NCBI GenBank assembly: GCA_000223255.2
Contig: AFUT01000006.1
Span: forward strand, 1-49,978
Source of the DNA: Streptococcus infantis SK970
Lineage (GTDB): Bacteria > Bacillota > Bacilli > Lactobacillales > Streptococcaceae
Length of the DNA stretch: 49,978 nucleotides
Direction of reading: 5' to 3'
Numbering within the stretch: the stretch's first letter is position 1; every line of letters begins with the position of its first letter. The notes below the pieces were generated by a model that saw nothing but the letters and a program-made list of their open reading frames with translations, was not told where the DNA came from and ran no database searches. Made by a program: the position numbers and the translations under genes. This document shows, one piece after another, positions 10,435-18,949 of the stretch.

Positions 10435-11278
10435 TATTCCACCCTCCTAATAAACGTTCTTTTAAGCTTGGTTCTTGTGAATCCTTAGGGATCAGAATAC
10501 GACGTAGTTCTTCCTCGAATTCTTCCAAACTTAGATCATGTTTGAAGACACCATTGTAGGTGATGGATATACCCCCAGTTTCTTCTGATACAACAAAAGT
10601 AAGGGCATCTGAAACTTCTGATAAACCAATGGCTGCACGGTGACGAGTTCCGAACTCTTTGGAAATACCTGTGTTTTCTGTCAAAGGTAAATAGGCAGAA
10701 GTTACTGCAATCCGATCTCCACTGATAATGACTGCACCGTCATGGAGAGGAGTATTAGGGATAAAGATGTTAATCAATAACTCAGCAGAAATCTTAGCAT
10801 CCAAAGGAATTCCTGTAACGATATACTCCTGCAAGGTTCTCACACGTTGAATAGCTACCAAAGCTCCAATCTTCCGTGGGCTCATGTACTCAACCGATTT
10901 TACAAAAGCCTGGACCATCTGCTCTTCTGAACTCATAGGAGTATTTGAAAAGAAGTCCGTAGCTCGACCTAATCGTTCCAAACCTGTCCGAATTTCTGGA
11001 GAAAAGATAACAACCGCTGCGATAACTCCATAGGTAATCAATTGATTAATCAACCAGGAAATAGTTGTCAGGCCTAAAAAGTTAGCTGCTATCTGAGCTA
11101 AGATAAAAACTAAAACGCCTCGAACCAGAATCATAATCTTGGTTCCTGCAATTGATTTTGTAAATTGATATAAGATATAAGCAACGATTAGAATATCAAT
11201 CAAATTTATCACAATACTCCAAGGACTGGAAAATAAACTAGACCAGTATTGGAGATTAGATAATTGCTGAAAATTCAT
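10421..11278 (-). CDS. cdaA: Diadenylate cyclase (c-di-AMP synthase)
   Basis: Condenses two ATP into the second messenger c-di-AMP. Three N-terminal transmembrane helices (about residues 17-85) precede the DAC domain, whose catalytic DGA (in LHDGAVIISG, about 190) and RHR (in GTRHRAAIGLSE, about 222) motifs are both present. I start it at 11278 (MNFQQLS), preceded at normal spacing by GGAG; an in-frame ATG at 11296 would lie on that site. The minus-strand -10 element TATAAT at 11314-11319 has an upstream TGG, an extended -10. It heads the cdaA-cdaR-glmM cluster. Confidence 0.95.
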   Translation of the reverse strand: MNFQQLSNLQYWSSLFSSPWSIVINLIDILIVAYILYQFTKSIAGTKIMILVRGVLVFILAQIAANFLGLTTISWLINQLITYGVIAAVVIFSPEIRTGLERLGRATDFFSNTPMSSEEQMVQAFVKSVEYMSPRKIGALVAIQRVRTLQEYIVTGIPLDAKISAELLINIFIPNTPLHDGAVIISGDRIAVTSAYLPLTENTGISKEFGTRHRAAIGLSEVSDALTFVVSEETGGISITYNGVFKHDLSLEEFEEELRRILIPKDSQEPSLKERLLGGWNNEKK

Positions 11279-11349
11279 CCTGGGACTCCTCTCCATAAAA
11301 AAAGCTTCTCTTCATTATACCATTTTCTATGAAAATTTTCTCCCACTAC

Positions 11350-11377
11350 TTGATTTTAAATTGGTAGAAAATATGAT
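11350..11377 (+). promoter_or_regulatory. Promoter of the ferredoxin-NADP reductase gene
   Basis: -35 TTGATT (11350-11355) and -10 TATGAT (11372-11377) are 16 bases apart. AAGGAG follows at about 11402, just before the ATG at 11413. The region is divergent from the cdaA promoter. Confidence 0.6.
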
Positions 11378-11412
11378 AGAATAAAAAGATAGAAATGAAT
11401 TAAGGAGAAGCC

Positions 11413-12381
11413 ATGTCTGAACTATATGATATCACCATTGTAGGTGGTGGACCTGTTGGTCTTTTCGCAGCCTTTTACGCTCATCTTCGTCAAGCCAAAG
11501 TACAAATCATTGATTCTCTCCCACAACTAGGTGGTCAACCTGCTATCCTTTATCCTGAAAAACAAATTCTCGATGTGCCAGGTTTCCCAAACCTTACAGG
11601 GGAAGAATTGACTAACCGTCTCTTGGAACAACTCGAAGGATTCGAGACACCTTTTCACCTCAACGAAACCGTTCTCGAGATTGAAAAAGAAGATGGTGTT
11701 TTTAAGATTACAACTACTAAAGGCACTCATACTTCCAAAGCTGTCATTATAGCTATGGGTGGTGGCGCCTTTAAACCTCGTCCACTTGAATTAGAAGGCG
11801 TTGAAGGTTATGAAAATATCCACTATCACGTTTCTAACATTCAACAATATGCTGGTCAGAAAGTAACTATTCTGGGTGGTGGAGATTCTGCTGTGGACTG
11901 GGCCTTAGCTTTTGAAAAGATTGCCCCTACTACACTTGTTCACCGTAGAGATAACTTCCGTGCCCTTGAACATAGTGTACAAGCCCTAAAAGAATCATCT
12001 GTAAGTATCAAAACACCATTTGTGCCAAGTCAACTCCTTGGAGATGGAAAAACTTTAGATAAGCTTGAAATTACAAAAGTCAAATCCGATGAGACTGAAA
12101 CCATTGAACTCGACCACCTCTTCGTCAACTATGGCTTCAAATCATCAGTTGGTAATCTTAAAAATTGGGGATTAGAACTCAATCGCCACAAGATTATCGT
12201 CAATAGCAAGCAAGAATCAAGTCAAGAAGGAATTTACGCCATCGGTGACTGTTGCTACTACGAAGGTAAGATTGACTTGATTGCGACAGGTCTTGGTGAA
12301 GCACCAACTGCTGTCAATAATGCCATTAACTACATTGACCCAGAGCAAAAAGTACAACCAAAACACTCTACTAGTCTATAA
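11413..12381 (+). CDS. Ferredoxin--NADP(+) reductase, thioredoxin-reductase-like
   Basis: Flavoprotein of the type-2 FNR family (YumC-like) that transfers electrons between NADPH and ferredoxin or flavodoxin. It is 322 aa. The FAD-binding GGGPVGLFAAF is at about 11-21, the NADPH-binding GGGDSAVDWA at about 157-166, and the C-terminal FAD motif AIGDCCYY near 280. The CxxC redox pair of true thioredoxin reductase is absent, which separates it from TrxB. It is the only plus-strand gene in the first 25 kb and has its own promoter and terminator. Confidence 0.93.
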   Translation: MSELYDITIVGGGPVGLFAAFYAHLRQAKVQIIDSLPQLGGQPAILYPEKQILDVPGFPNLTGEELTNRLLEQLEGFETPFHLNETVLEIEKEDGVFKITTTKGTHTSKAVIIAMGGGAFKPRPLELEGVEGYENIHYHVSNIQQYAGQKVTILGGGDSAVDWALAFEKIAPTTLVHRRDNFRALEHSVQALKESSVSIKTPFVPSQLLGDGKTLDKLEITKVKSDETETIELDHLFVNYGFKSSVGNLKNWGLELNRHKIIVNSKQESSQEGIYAIGDCCYYEGKIDLIATGLGEAPTAVNNAINYIDPEQKVQPKHSTSL

Positions 12382-12386
12382 GAAAA

Positions 12387-12414
12387 ACCACGAATCAAAG
12401 GATTCGTGGTTTTA
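12387..12414. terminator. Bidirectional terminator between FNR gene and whiA
   Basis: CCACGAATC and GATTCGTGG form a 9-bp perfect stem around AAAG, with A-rich sequence on the left and T-rich on the right, so it can end transcription from both converging genes. Confidence 0.85.
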
Positions 12415-13321
12415 AAGTTCATCTGCAATTTTATTTATCTTTCGCAATCTATGATTGACACCGCTTTTGGTAAGTGGATTTGTCAAACTGTCAGCCAATT
12501 GTTGAATAGAATAGTCTGGATGCTGGATACGCAGATGCGCTACTTCCTGCAAATCGACTGGTAGACTATCTAGACCAACGGTATCCATGATTTTACTGAT
12601 ATTGTTAATGGTTTTCATGCTTGCAGAAACCGTACGTGCAATATTTGCTGTCTCCGCATTATTGGCACGATTGAGATCATTCCGAGTTTCTCGGAGAATC
12701 TTGACGCCTTCAAAAGTATCTCTCGCCTCCATGGCTCCCACTAAAATCAGGAAATCCATAATATCTTCCGCTCGCTGAAGATAGGTCACCGCGCCTTTTT
12801 TCGTTCGATAACTTTAGCATCTAGCAAGAACTGCTGCAAGAGCGAAGCAATCCCTTGGGCATGGTCTAGATAAACAGAACTTATTTCTAACTGATACTTG
12901 CCTGACTCAGGATCCCGAATACTCCCATTTGCTAAAAATGCACCACAGAGATAGGCACGACCTGCTTCCTCATCTCCTAAAATATCTGGATCAATCCCAG
13001 TCTCCAAACCAAAAAAGAGTCCGCCAAACGCAAATCTGCCAGTAATTCCTGGACTCGCTCATCTGTAAAAACAGTATAGACACGATTTTTCCGTAGATTA
13101 CTTCTCTGGTGGTGACGAATCTCAGACTTGATGCCGTAAAAGTACAAGAATGATTCATAGAGATGACGAGCCAACTTAGCATTTTCTGTAATGACGGACA
13201 AGGTCAAACCAGAGCTAGATAAGCCAATACTACCAGACATCTTGATAATAGCTGATAATTCATGACGACTCAAGTGATGCTGACTTAGAATTTCTTCTTT
13301 TACTGCTACTGTGAAACTCAT
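12412..13321 (-). pseudogene. whiA: WhiA DNA-binding protein, frameshifted twice
   Basis: WhiA has an N-terminal degenerate LAGLIDADG-like fold and a C-terminal helix-turn-helix; in Gram-positives it affects division and chromosome segregation. The reading needs three frames: 13321-13017 (ending LADSF), 13010-12802 ([11 protein letters not shown] to ERKK) and 12795-12412 ([11 protein letters not shown] to the end). The breaks lie at an A6 run (13011-13016) and a T6 run (12796-12801). One extra base in each yields a continuous protein of 303 aa, the family length. The HTH segment [10 protein letters not shown] is near the C terminus. It overlaps yvcK by 4 bases. Confidence 0.88.
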
Positions 13322-14295
13322 TTTCTCACCTGTATAATTCGCATGAGCTCATCTACGATTAAATCACCATCATGGAAGGCTCCTCCATTTTCCAAACGAA
13401 GGAAGTTAGATGAAATGACACGAGGTACTTGCTTACGCAAACCTTCAAAATCATGTTCAACCTGCACCAAATATTCATCAAAACGGTTGGTATCCATATA
13501 GTCCCTTGGAACCTTTTCGATATTAACAAGTACGGTGTCGATAAATGGACGGCCCAAATGACGGTGCAAGACTTCTACGTGGTCACTATCTGTAAAACGT
13601 TCTGTTTCTCCACGCTGAGTCATGATATTGCAGACATAGGCAATTTCAGCCTTGGTCTCCAGAAGTGCATGACCGATTTCTTCAATGACAATATTAGGCA
13701 AAATCGATGTAAAGAGGGAACCTGGTCCCAAAACAATCATATCACTCTCAAGAATGGTATTGACAACCCGACGGCTAGCCTGTGGTTTTTCATCATCTAG
13801 AGTGTTGGTCACATAGACATGGTCAATCATGCCTGGATGGTCTGCAATGTGACTTTCCCCAGCAACTTCTGATCCATCTTTAAAGACAGCATGGAGTGTC
13901 AAAGGATGGTCACTTGATGGGAAAATCTTCCCTGTAGTATGGAAGAATTTACTCAGCAATTGCATGGCATTATAGGTCGAACCCTGCATTTCAGATAATC
14001 CAGCTATGATAATGTTCCCTAATGGATGACCAGCAAAAGCACCTGCATCCTCAGAAAAACGGTATTGAAAGACCTTTTCATAGAATTTTGGCATATCTGA
14101 CATGGCCACAAGGACATTACGCAAATCCCCTGGGGGTGTCAACTGTTGAATATTTTTACGCAATTCACCTGAAGAACCACCATCATCAGCAACTGTTACA
14201 ATTGCTGCAATTTCCACATCCTTTTCCCTTAAACTCTTTAAAATAACTGGGATCCCGGTTCCACCACCAATTACCGTAATTTTGGGTTTTCTCAT
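13318..14295 (-). CDS. yvcK: YvcK/GapF family protein (gluconeogenesis factor)
   Basis: A 325-aa member of the CofD/YvcK family, which binds UDP-sugars and is needed for normal cell-wall growth. [15 protein letters not shown] (about 9-23) is the nucleotide-binding loop; [12 protein letters not shown] and [12 protein letters not shown] are family signatures. It sits between rapZ and whiA with 4-base overlaps on both sides, the conserved Firmicute trio. It lacks the CofD substrate features for F420 synthesis, which streptococci do not make. Confidence 0.94.
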   Translation of the reverse strand: MRKPKITVIGGGTGIPVILKSLREKDVEIAAIVTVADDGGSSGELRKNIQQLTPPGDLRNVLVAMSDMPKFYEKVFQYRFSEDAGAFAGHPLGNIIIAGLSEMQGSTYNAMQLLSKFFHTTGKIFPSSDHPLTLHAVFKDGSEVAGESHIADHPGMIDHVYVTNTLDDEKPQASRRVVNTILESDMIVLGPGSLFTSILPNIVIEEIGHALLETKAEIAYVCNIMTQRGETERFTDSDHVEVLHRHLGRPFIDTVLVNIEKVPRDYMDTNRFDEYLVQVEHDFEGLRKQVPRVISSNFLRLENGGAFHDGDLIVDELMRIIQVRK

Positions 14296-15180
14296 GAACG
14301 GTTTACCGTTTCCTTTCTTCGGTCTTTATCACGATGACTTTCATTTACAGGCCAGTTCTTAGATAAATCATTTGCTAAACGCTTTGCAAAGGCAACGCTT
14401 CGGTGTTGCCCACCTGTACAACCCACTGCAATGGTTAAAACAGATTTTCCTTCTTTTTATAACCTGGTAGAATTGGTTCAATTAAGGCTAACAAATGACG
14501 GTAGAAATCTTCAGATTCTTCATGATTCATGACATAGTCATAAACCGCCTGATCTTCACCTGTCTGATTACGGAGTTCTGGAAGGTAGTAAGGGTTTGGC
14601 AAGAAGCGAACATCAAATACCAAATCAGCATCAATTGGAATTCCGTATTTAAACCCAAAAGACATCACCTCGATACGGAAAGACTGCGTTTGTTCTTGGC
14701 CTGAAAACTGTTCTGCAATGGTCTTGCGGAGTTCACGAGGAGTTAACTCTGTCGTGTCTACCACGTTTTGACTCATATTTTTCAAAGGCGCCAAGAGTTC
14801 GCGTTCCAGCTTGATTCCGTCCAAGATACGACCATCTGCTGCGAGTGGGTGACTTCTTCTTGTTTCCTTATAACGTGCCACTAATTCCTTATCAGCCGCA
14901 TCCAAAAAAGAATCTTGAAGTCCAAATCATCTTGATTTTCCAATTCATCCAAGACAGCCTGAATCTCTGAGAAGAAAGAGCGGCTTCGCATATCCACCAC
15001 TAGGGCTAACTTGTGGTCATCATCCTTGGTCTCAACCAACTGCAAAAACTTTGGCAAGAGAGCTGGTGGCATATTATCAATGGTAAAATATCCTAAATCT
15101 TCAAAGGACTGAATGGCTACAGTTTTTCCTGCACCACTCATCCCTGTCACAATCACCAGGTGAAGTTGTTTCATTGTCAT
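14292..15180 (-). pseudogene. rapZ: RapZ-family nucleotide-binding protein, frameshifted twice
   Basis: P-loop protein of the RapZ/YvcJ family. GMSGAGKT (about 12-19) is the Walker A motif. The first frame ends in a shift after DFKILF at an A6 run (14904-14909). The second frame ([21 protein letters not shown] onward, to YKK) shifts at a T5 run (14454-14458). The third frame encodes the C-terminal [11 protein letters not shown] motif and ends NRS at 14292. Restoring one base in each run gives 296 aa, the usual length. Of the three close ATGs I prefer 15180, 6 bases after AAGGAG. The stop overlaps the yvcK start. Confidence 0.87.
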
Positions 15181-15200
15181 CATAGTCTCCTTATATCAAA

Positions 15201-15225
15201 AGAAGTTTGGAAGAACCAAACTTCT
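15201..15225 (-). terminator. Intrinsic terminator after ridA
   Basis: AGAAGTTTGG pairs perfectly with CCAAACTTCT around a 5-base loop, followed on the minus strand by TTTT. It lies between ridA and rapZ, so the rapZ cluster may depend on readthrough or its own promoter. Confidence 0.8.
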
Positions 15226-15231
15226 ACTAGC

Positions 15232-15612
15232 TTATCCAATCTCTGCGATAACTTCAATTTCGACTTGTACATCGCGAGGAAGACGAGCTACTTCCACAGC
15301 TGAACGAGCTGGAAATTCCTTGTTAAAGGCTGTTTGGTATACCTCATTAAAAGGTACAAAGTCATTCATATCACTCAAGAAACAAGTTGTTTTAACAACA
15401 TGGTCAAAATCTGTTCCTGCCTCTGCTAAAATAGCTCCAATATTTTTCAAGACTTGTTCAGTCTGTTCTTGAATCGTTTCTCCTACGATTTCTCCAGTTT
15501 CAGGAGATAAAGGAACTTGACCGCTAGCGAACAAAAGGTTGCCAACGATTTTTCCTTGAACGTAAGGTCCGATTGCTTTTGGAGCTTTATCTGTATGAAT
15601 TGTTTTTGCCAT
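15232..15612 (-). CDS. ridA: RidA family enamine/imine deaminase
   Basis: A 126-aa RidA (YjgF/UK114) protein that hydrolyses reactive enamines made by PLP enzymes. Conserved features are the N-terminal KAPKAIGPYVQG, the LLFASGQVPL segment (about 28-37), the catalytic Arg in FPARSAVEVARLP (about 101-113) and the terminal VEIEVIAEIG. Nine bases downstream of ysxC in the clpX run. Confidence 0.94.
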   Translation of the reverse strand: MAKTIHTDKAPKAIGPYVQGKIVGNLLFASGQVPLSPETGEIVGETIQEQTEQVLKNIGAILAEAGTDFDHVVKTTCFLSDMNDFVPFNEVYQTAFNKEFPARSAVEVARLPRDVQVEIEVIAEIG

Positions 15613-15621
15613 ATGTATTCC

Positions 15622-16209
15622 TCATAATTTTTCTAAAATAGCATCCCAAGCTTGGTCCATTCCTGCTTTTGTCACAGATGAAAAGAGGATAAAATCATCA
15701 CTTGGATCAAAGTTTAATTTCTTTTTAATAGCTGATTCGTGCTTGTTCCATTTCCCACGCGGAATCTTGTCTGCCTTGGTCGCCACAATGATGACAGGAA
15801 TCTTATAATATTTAAGAAATTCGTACATCTGCACATCATCAGCTGTCGGGTCATGACGAAGGTCAACGAGACTAACAACCGCTCGAAGATTTTCTCGAGT
15901 AGTCAAGTACTCCTCAATCATACGACCCCATTTTTCGCGTTCCTTTTTGGAAACACGGGCATAACCGTAACCAGGTACATCCACAAAACGCATCTTATCA
16001 TCAATATTAAAGAAATTGAGTAGTTGTGTTTTTCCTGGTTTTCCAGAAGTACGAGCTAGATTCTTACGATTAAGCATGGTGTTGATAAAGCTTGACTTTC
16101 CCACATTTGAACGACCTGCAAGAGCAATCTCAGGAAGTTCATCCTCTGGATAGTGGGACTTATTGGCAGCACTCAGCAAAATCTCAGCATTGTGTGTATT
16201 GATTTCCAT
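15622..16209 (-). CDS. ysxC: Ribosome biogenesis GTPase YsxC/EngB
   Basis: Essential TrmE-Era-EngA-EngB-family GTPase for 50S subunit assembly. The protein is 195 aa from the ATG at 16209 (MEINTHN). G1 is [10 protein letters not shown]3 is DVPGYG and G4 is TKADK. The frame continues to a GTG at 16215, but that triplet forms part of the GAGGTG ribosome-binding site, so I start at the ATG. That site overlaps the clpX stop codon, the conserved clpX-ysxC arrangement. Confidence 0.95.
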   Translation of the reverse strand: MEINTHNAEILLSAANKSHYPEDELPEIALAGRSNVGKSSFINTMLNRKNLARTSGKPGKTQLLNFFNIDDKMRFVDVPGYGYARVSKKEREKWGRMIEEYLTTRENLRAVVSLVDLRHDPTADDVQMYEFLKYYKIPVIIVATKADKIPRGKWNKHESAIKKKLNFDPSDDFILFSSVTKAGMDQAWDAILEKL

Positions 16210-16217
16210 AGTCACCT

Positions 16218-17449
16218 CTAGGCTGTCTCTAGGATTGGCTTAGCTGTTCCATCAACTGCTTCTTTTGTGATACGAACTGTTTTCACATTCTCTTGACTTG
16301 GAACTTCAAACATAACGTCTAGCATGGTTTCTTCGATAATTGAGCGAAGACCACGGGCACCAGTTTTGCGTTCAATAGCTTTGTTAGCAATTTCCTGAAG
16401 AGCCTCATCGTCAAATTCCAACTCAACGTCATCATAAGAAAGCAAGGTTTGGTATTGTTTGACCAAGGCATTTCTTGGTTCCTTCAAGATGCGAACCAAA
16501 TCATCTACGGTCAACTGCTCCAAGGCTGCAAAGACAGGCAAGCGTCCAATTAATTCAGGAATAATACCGAATTTTTGAATATCCTCTGCGATGATTTCTT
16601 GCATGTATGAGCTGTTTTCGTCAATGGCCTTGTTGTTTTGTCCGAAGCCGATAACTTTTTCACCCAGACGCTGTTTGACAATCTCTTCTATTCCATCAAA
16701 GGCACCACCCACGATGAAGAGGATATTTTTGGTATCCACTTGAATCATTTCTTGTTGAGGATGTTTGCGTCCGCCTTGAGGTGGGACGCTAGCTACAGTT
16801 CCCTCGATAATCTTGAGGAGGGCTTGTTGCACACCTTCACCAGAAACATCACGTGTGATAGACACGTTCTCGCTCTTCTTAGCAATCTTGTCAATCTCAT
16901 CGACGTAGATAATCCCACGTTCTGCACGTTCGATGTTAAAGTCAGCAGCTTGCAAGAGTTTGAGGAGGATATTTTCAACGTCCTCACCTACATAACCAGC
17001 CTCAGTAAGAGCTGTTGCGTCAGCAATGGCAAAAGGTACATTCAAACTTCTAGCAAGTGTTTGAGCAAGAAATGTCTTCCCTGAACCTGTTGGGCCAATC
17101 ATCAGAATGTTTGACTTTTGCAAATCCACATCTTCACTATCTTCACGAGTGTCATGGAAATTAATGCGTTTGTAGTGGTTATATACAGCCACCGCCAAAG
17201 CACGTTTAGCACGATCTTGACCGATCACATAGTGGTTCAAGATGTTTAGGAGTTCGATTGGTTTTGGCACCTCAGACAAGTCTGCCAAGACTTCCTCAGC
17301 TAACTCCTCACGAATGATTTCCTGGGCTAACTCCACACACTCATTACAGATAAAGGCGTTGTTTCCAGCGATTATTTTTTAACTTCTTCTTGGCTTTTGC
17401 CACAAAATGAGCAATAAACCATCATATCATTTTTCCTATTTGTAGGCAT
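16218..17449 (-). pseudogene. clpX: ClpX ATPase, zinc-finger region frameshifted
   Basis: AAA+ unfoldase that delivers substrates to ClpP. From 17336 downwards the frame is intact: [15 protein letters not shown] (Walker A), [10 protein letters not shown] (Walker B), the [10 protein letters not shown] pore-loop region and [11 protein letters not shown] (sensor 2). The true start is the ATG at 17449 ([10 protein letters not shown]). From there the zinc-binding [13 protein letters not shown] is read and then shifts at a T6 run (17375-17380). With A7 in the coding strand the second half of the finger, FICNECVE, joins on and the protein is 410 aa, the normal length. Without repair only an internal start (GTG or ATG further in) could give the ATPase core. 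ClpX is essential in pneumococcus, so this is probably a sequencing error. Confidence 0.9.
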
Positions 17450-17480
17450 GATTCCCTTCCGTTCTAATTATTCATTCTCT

Positions 17481-17651
17481 CTAAAATAAGGTCATATAAA
17501 AAGCATGAATGCTATTCACCAAGTTTGTAAAGGCATTTAGCCAAAGCAGAGCAGCAAGTCCAAAGCGCTTTTTACGAAAAGCGTGTGTTCCAGCTACAAG
17601 ACAGACAGCACACAAAAGAGCTGTAAAAAATCCAAAAATACTACGCTCCAT
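17481..17651 (-). CDS. Small conserved membrane protein between folA and clpX
   Basis: A 56-codon gene beginning MERSIFGFF. Two hydrophobic segments (about 4-22 and 32-46) flank a basic turn, FRKKRFG, consistent with a two-helix membrane peptide. Its ATG overlaps the folA stop as TAATG, and it lies 31 bases before the clpX start, so it is part of the folA-clpX-ysxC transcript. A gene of the same size and position exists in pneumococcus, from memory. No function is known. Confidence 0.75.
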   Translation of the reverse strand: MERSIFGFFTALLCAVCLVAGTHAFRKKRFGLAALLWLNAFTNLVNSIHAFYMTLF

Positions 17652-18157
17652 TAGACTTCCTTTCTCTTTCTATATTCGATGGTAAAATCATAGACATTTT
17701 TCTCATCTTTGGAATAAGATTTGCTTGCAAGAGTCTCAAAAACAGTCAAGTCAAAATCTTCTGGGAAATAGGTATCCCCTTCAACTTGAGCATGAATTTG
17801 TGTCACAATAATCTCATCGAGATAAGGTTCAAAAAGCTGAAAAATCTGCTTGCCACCAATGATATAGAGATTCTTAGCCTGATGATGGTACCAGTCTAAA
17901 ACCTGCTCAACATTTTGGAAAACTAGAGCTCCTTCAATTGACTCTTCGGGATTGCGCGTCAAAATTAGTGTCTCACGTCCTGGAAGCAAACGTCGTCCCA
18001 TTCCATCAAAGGTTACACGCCCCATCAAAATGGCATGATTCAAGGTTGTTTCTTTGAAATGTTTTAACTCTGCTGGCAAATGCCATGGCAAGCGATCCTC
18101 TTTTCCTATCACACCCTTTTCATCTTGAGCCCAGATGGCTACGATTTTCTTTGTCAT
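17651..18157 (-). CDS. folA: Dihydrofolate reductase
   Basis: NADPH-dependent reduction of dihydrofolate; the target of trimethoprim. It is 168 aa, full length. Substrate-site residues are in [13 protein letters not shown] (about 23-35), with [10 protein letters not shown] (about 45-54) and the cofactor motif IIGGKQIF (about 99-106). Residue 100 is Ile, the susceptible form at the position where Ile-to-Leu gives trimethoprim resistance in pneumococcus. The small membrane gene and clpX follow directly. Confidence 0.96.
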   Translation of the reverse strand: MTKKIVAIWAQDEKGVIGKEDRLPWHLPAELKHFKETTLNHAILMGRVTFDGMGRRLLPGRETLILTRNPEESIEGALVFQNVEQVLDWYHHQAKNLYIIGGKQIFQLFEPYLDEIIVTQIHAQVEGDTYFPEDFDLTVFETLASKSYSKDEKNVYDFTIEYRKRKEV

Positions 18158-18238
18158 GCTTTCATCCTTTTCATTGATAGTTCTATTTTATCAAAAATCT
18201 TGAAAAAAGACTGTTTTGGAATGCCCTCCTGAATAGAA

Positions 18239-18267
18239 AAAATCCGTAGAAAACTTCTACGGATTTT
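18239..18267 (-). terminator. Intrinsic terminator after dpr
   Basis: AATCCGTAGAA and TTCTACGGATT form a perfect 11-bp stem with a 3-base loop, followed on the minus strand by a T run. It separates dpr from folA. Confidence 0.88.
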
Positions 18268-18284
18268 TAGAAAAATAATGTATC

Positions 18285-18803
18285 TTACAAACCAGGTGCT
18301 TGTCCTAATTCTGCTGCAAGCATCCAGACAGTTTTTTCAAGGTCTGCCTTAGCACCAACGAAGATATCATTGGTTACATCATCACCTTCTTCATCTGTTA
18401 CATCCAAAGCTTTTTGGAAAAGAGTGATGAGGTAACGATAAATTTCAAGAACACGTTCCAAACTTTCTTCTACGTTACGGAACTCTCCAACTCCTTCTTC
18501 GATTTCACTGTGTTGAAGGAATTCTGTCAAAGTAGAGTATGGTTTGCCACCAAGTGTAATCAAGCGTTCGCTGATTTCATCAAGGTAACCATCAAGGCTA
18601 TCCATGTATTCATCCATCTTAGGATGCCATACCATAAAGCCACGTCCACGCATGTACCAGTGTACTTGATGTAGGGCGATATGTGCCACGTACAAATCTG
18701 CGACTGCTTGATTCAAAACTTCCTTTGTATTTACTAGCGCTTCTGCTGCTGGTTTAGTTAATGTTGCTACGTCTTTTACTGCTTCTTTTTTCAATTCTAC
18801 CAT
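18285..18803 (-). CDS. dpr: Dps-like peroxide resistance protein
   Basis: Ferritin-like dodecamer subunit that oxidises and stores iron and protects against peroxide in catalase-negative streptococci. It is 172 aa from the ATG at 18803 (MVELKKE), which has GAGGTGAG 7 bases upstream; an in-frame ATG at 18836 lies upstream of that site. The Dps ferroxidase signature is present: His residues in HQVHWYMRG, then [23 protein letters not shown], split below 20 residues in the family motif as H..D..E. Single gene with its own promoter and terminator. Confidence 0.94.
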   Translation of the reverse strand: MVELKKEAVKDVATLTKPAAEALVNTKEVLNQAVADLYVAHIALHQVHWYMRGRGFMVWHPKMDEYMDSLDGYLDEISERLITLGGKPYSTLTEFLQHSEIEEGVGEFRNVEESLERVLEIYRYLITLFQKALDVTDEEGDDVTNDIFVGAKADLEKTVWMLAAELGQAPGL

Positions 18804-18855
18804 TTTTCTCACCTCATTATTATTTTTTGTAACCATTTTTATTGATTACTATTTT

Positions 18856-18884
18856 AGTATACTACTCCTAGTAGACAAAAGCAA
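18856..18884 (-). promoter_or_regulatory. dpr promoter
   Basis: Minus-strand -35 TTGCTT (18879-18884) and -10 TATACT (18856-18861) with a 17-base spacer. An AT-rich stretch follows; I could not identify a clear PerR box. Confidence 0.65.
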
Positions 18885-18949
18885 GAAAATTAACCCATAT
18901 TAAAAAAGTTGTAATTGACTGATAATTTAAGAAAATGAGCAGATGTTTT

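Noticed and set aside
12786..13007. Middle part of whiA as an independent small protein
   Set aside because: No start signal; both ends join neighbouring frames of the family with one base each.
16638..17084. 148-codon plus-strand frame opposite clpX
   Set aside because: Antisense shadow of a conserved ATPase; composition follows clpX codons.
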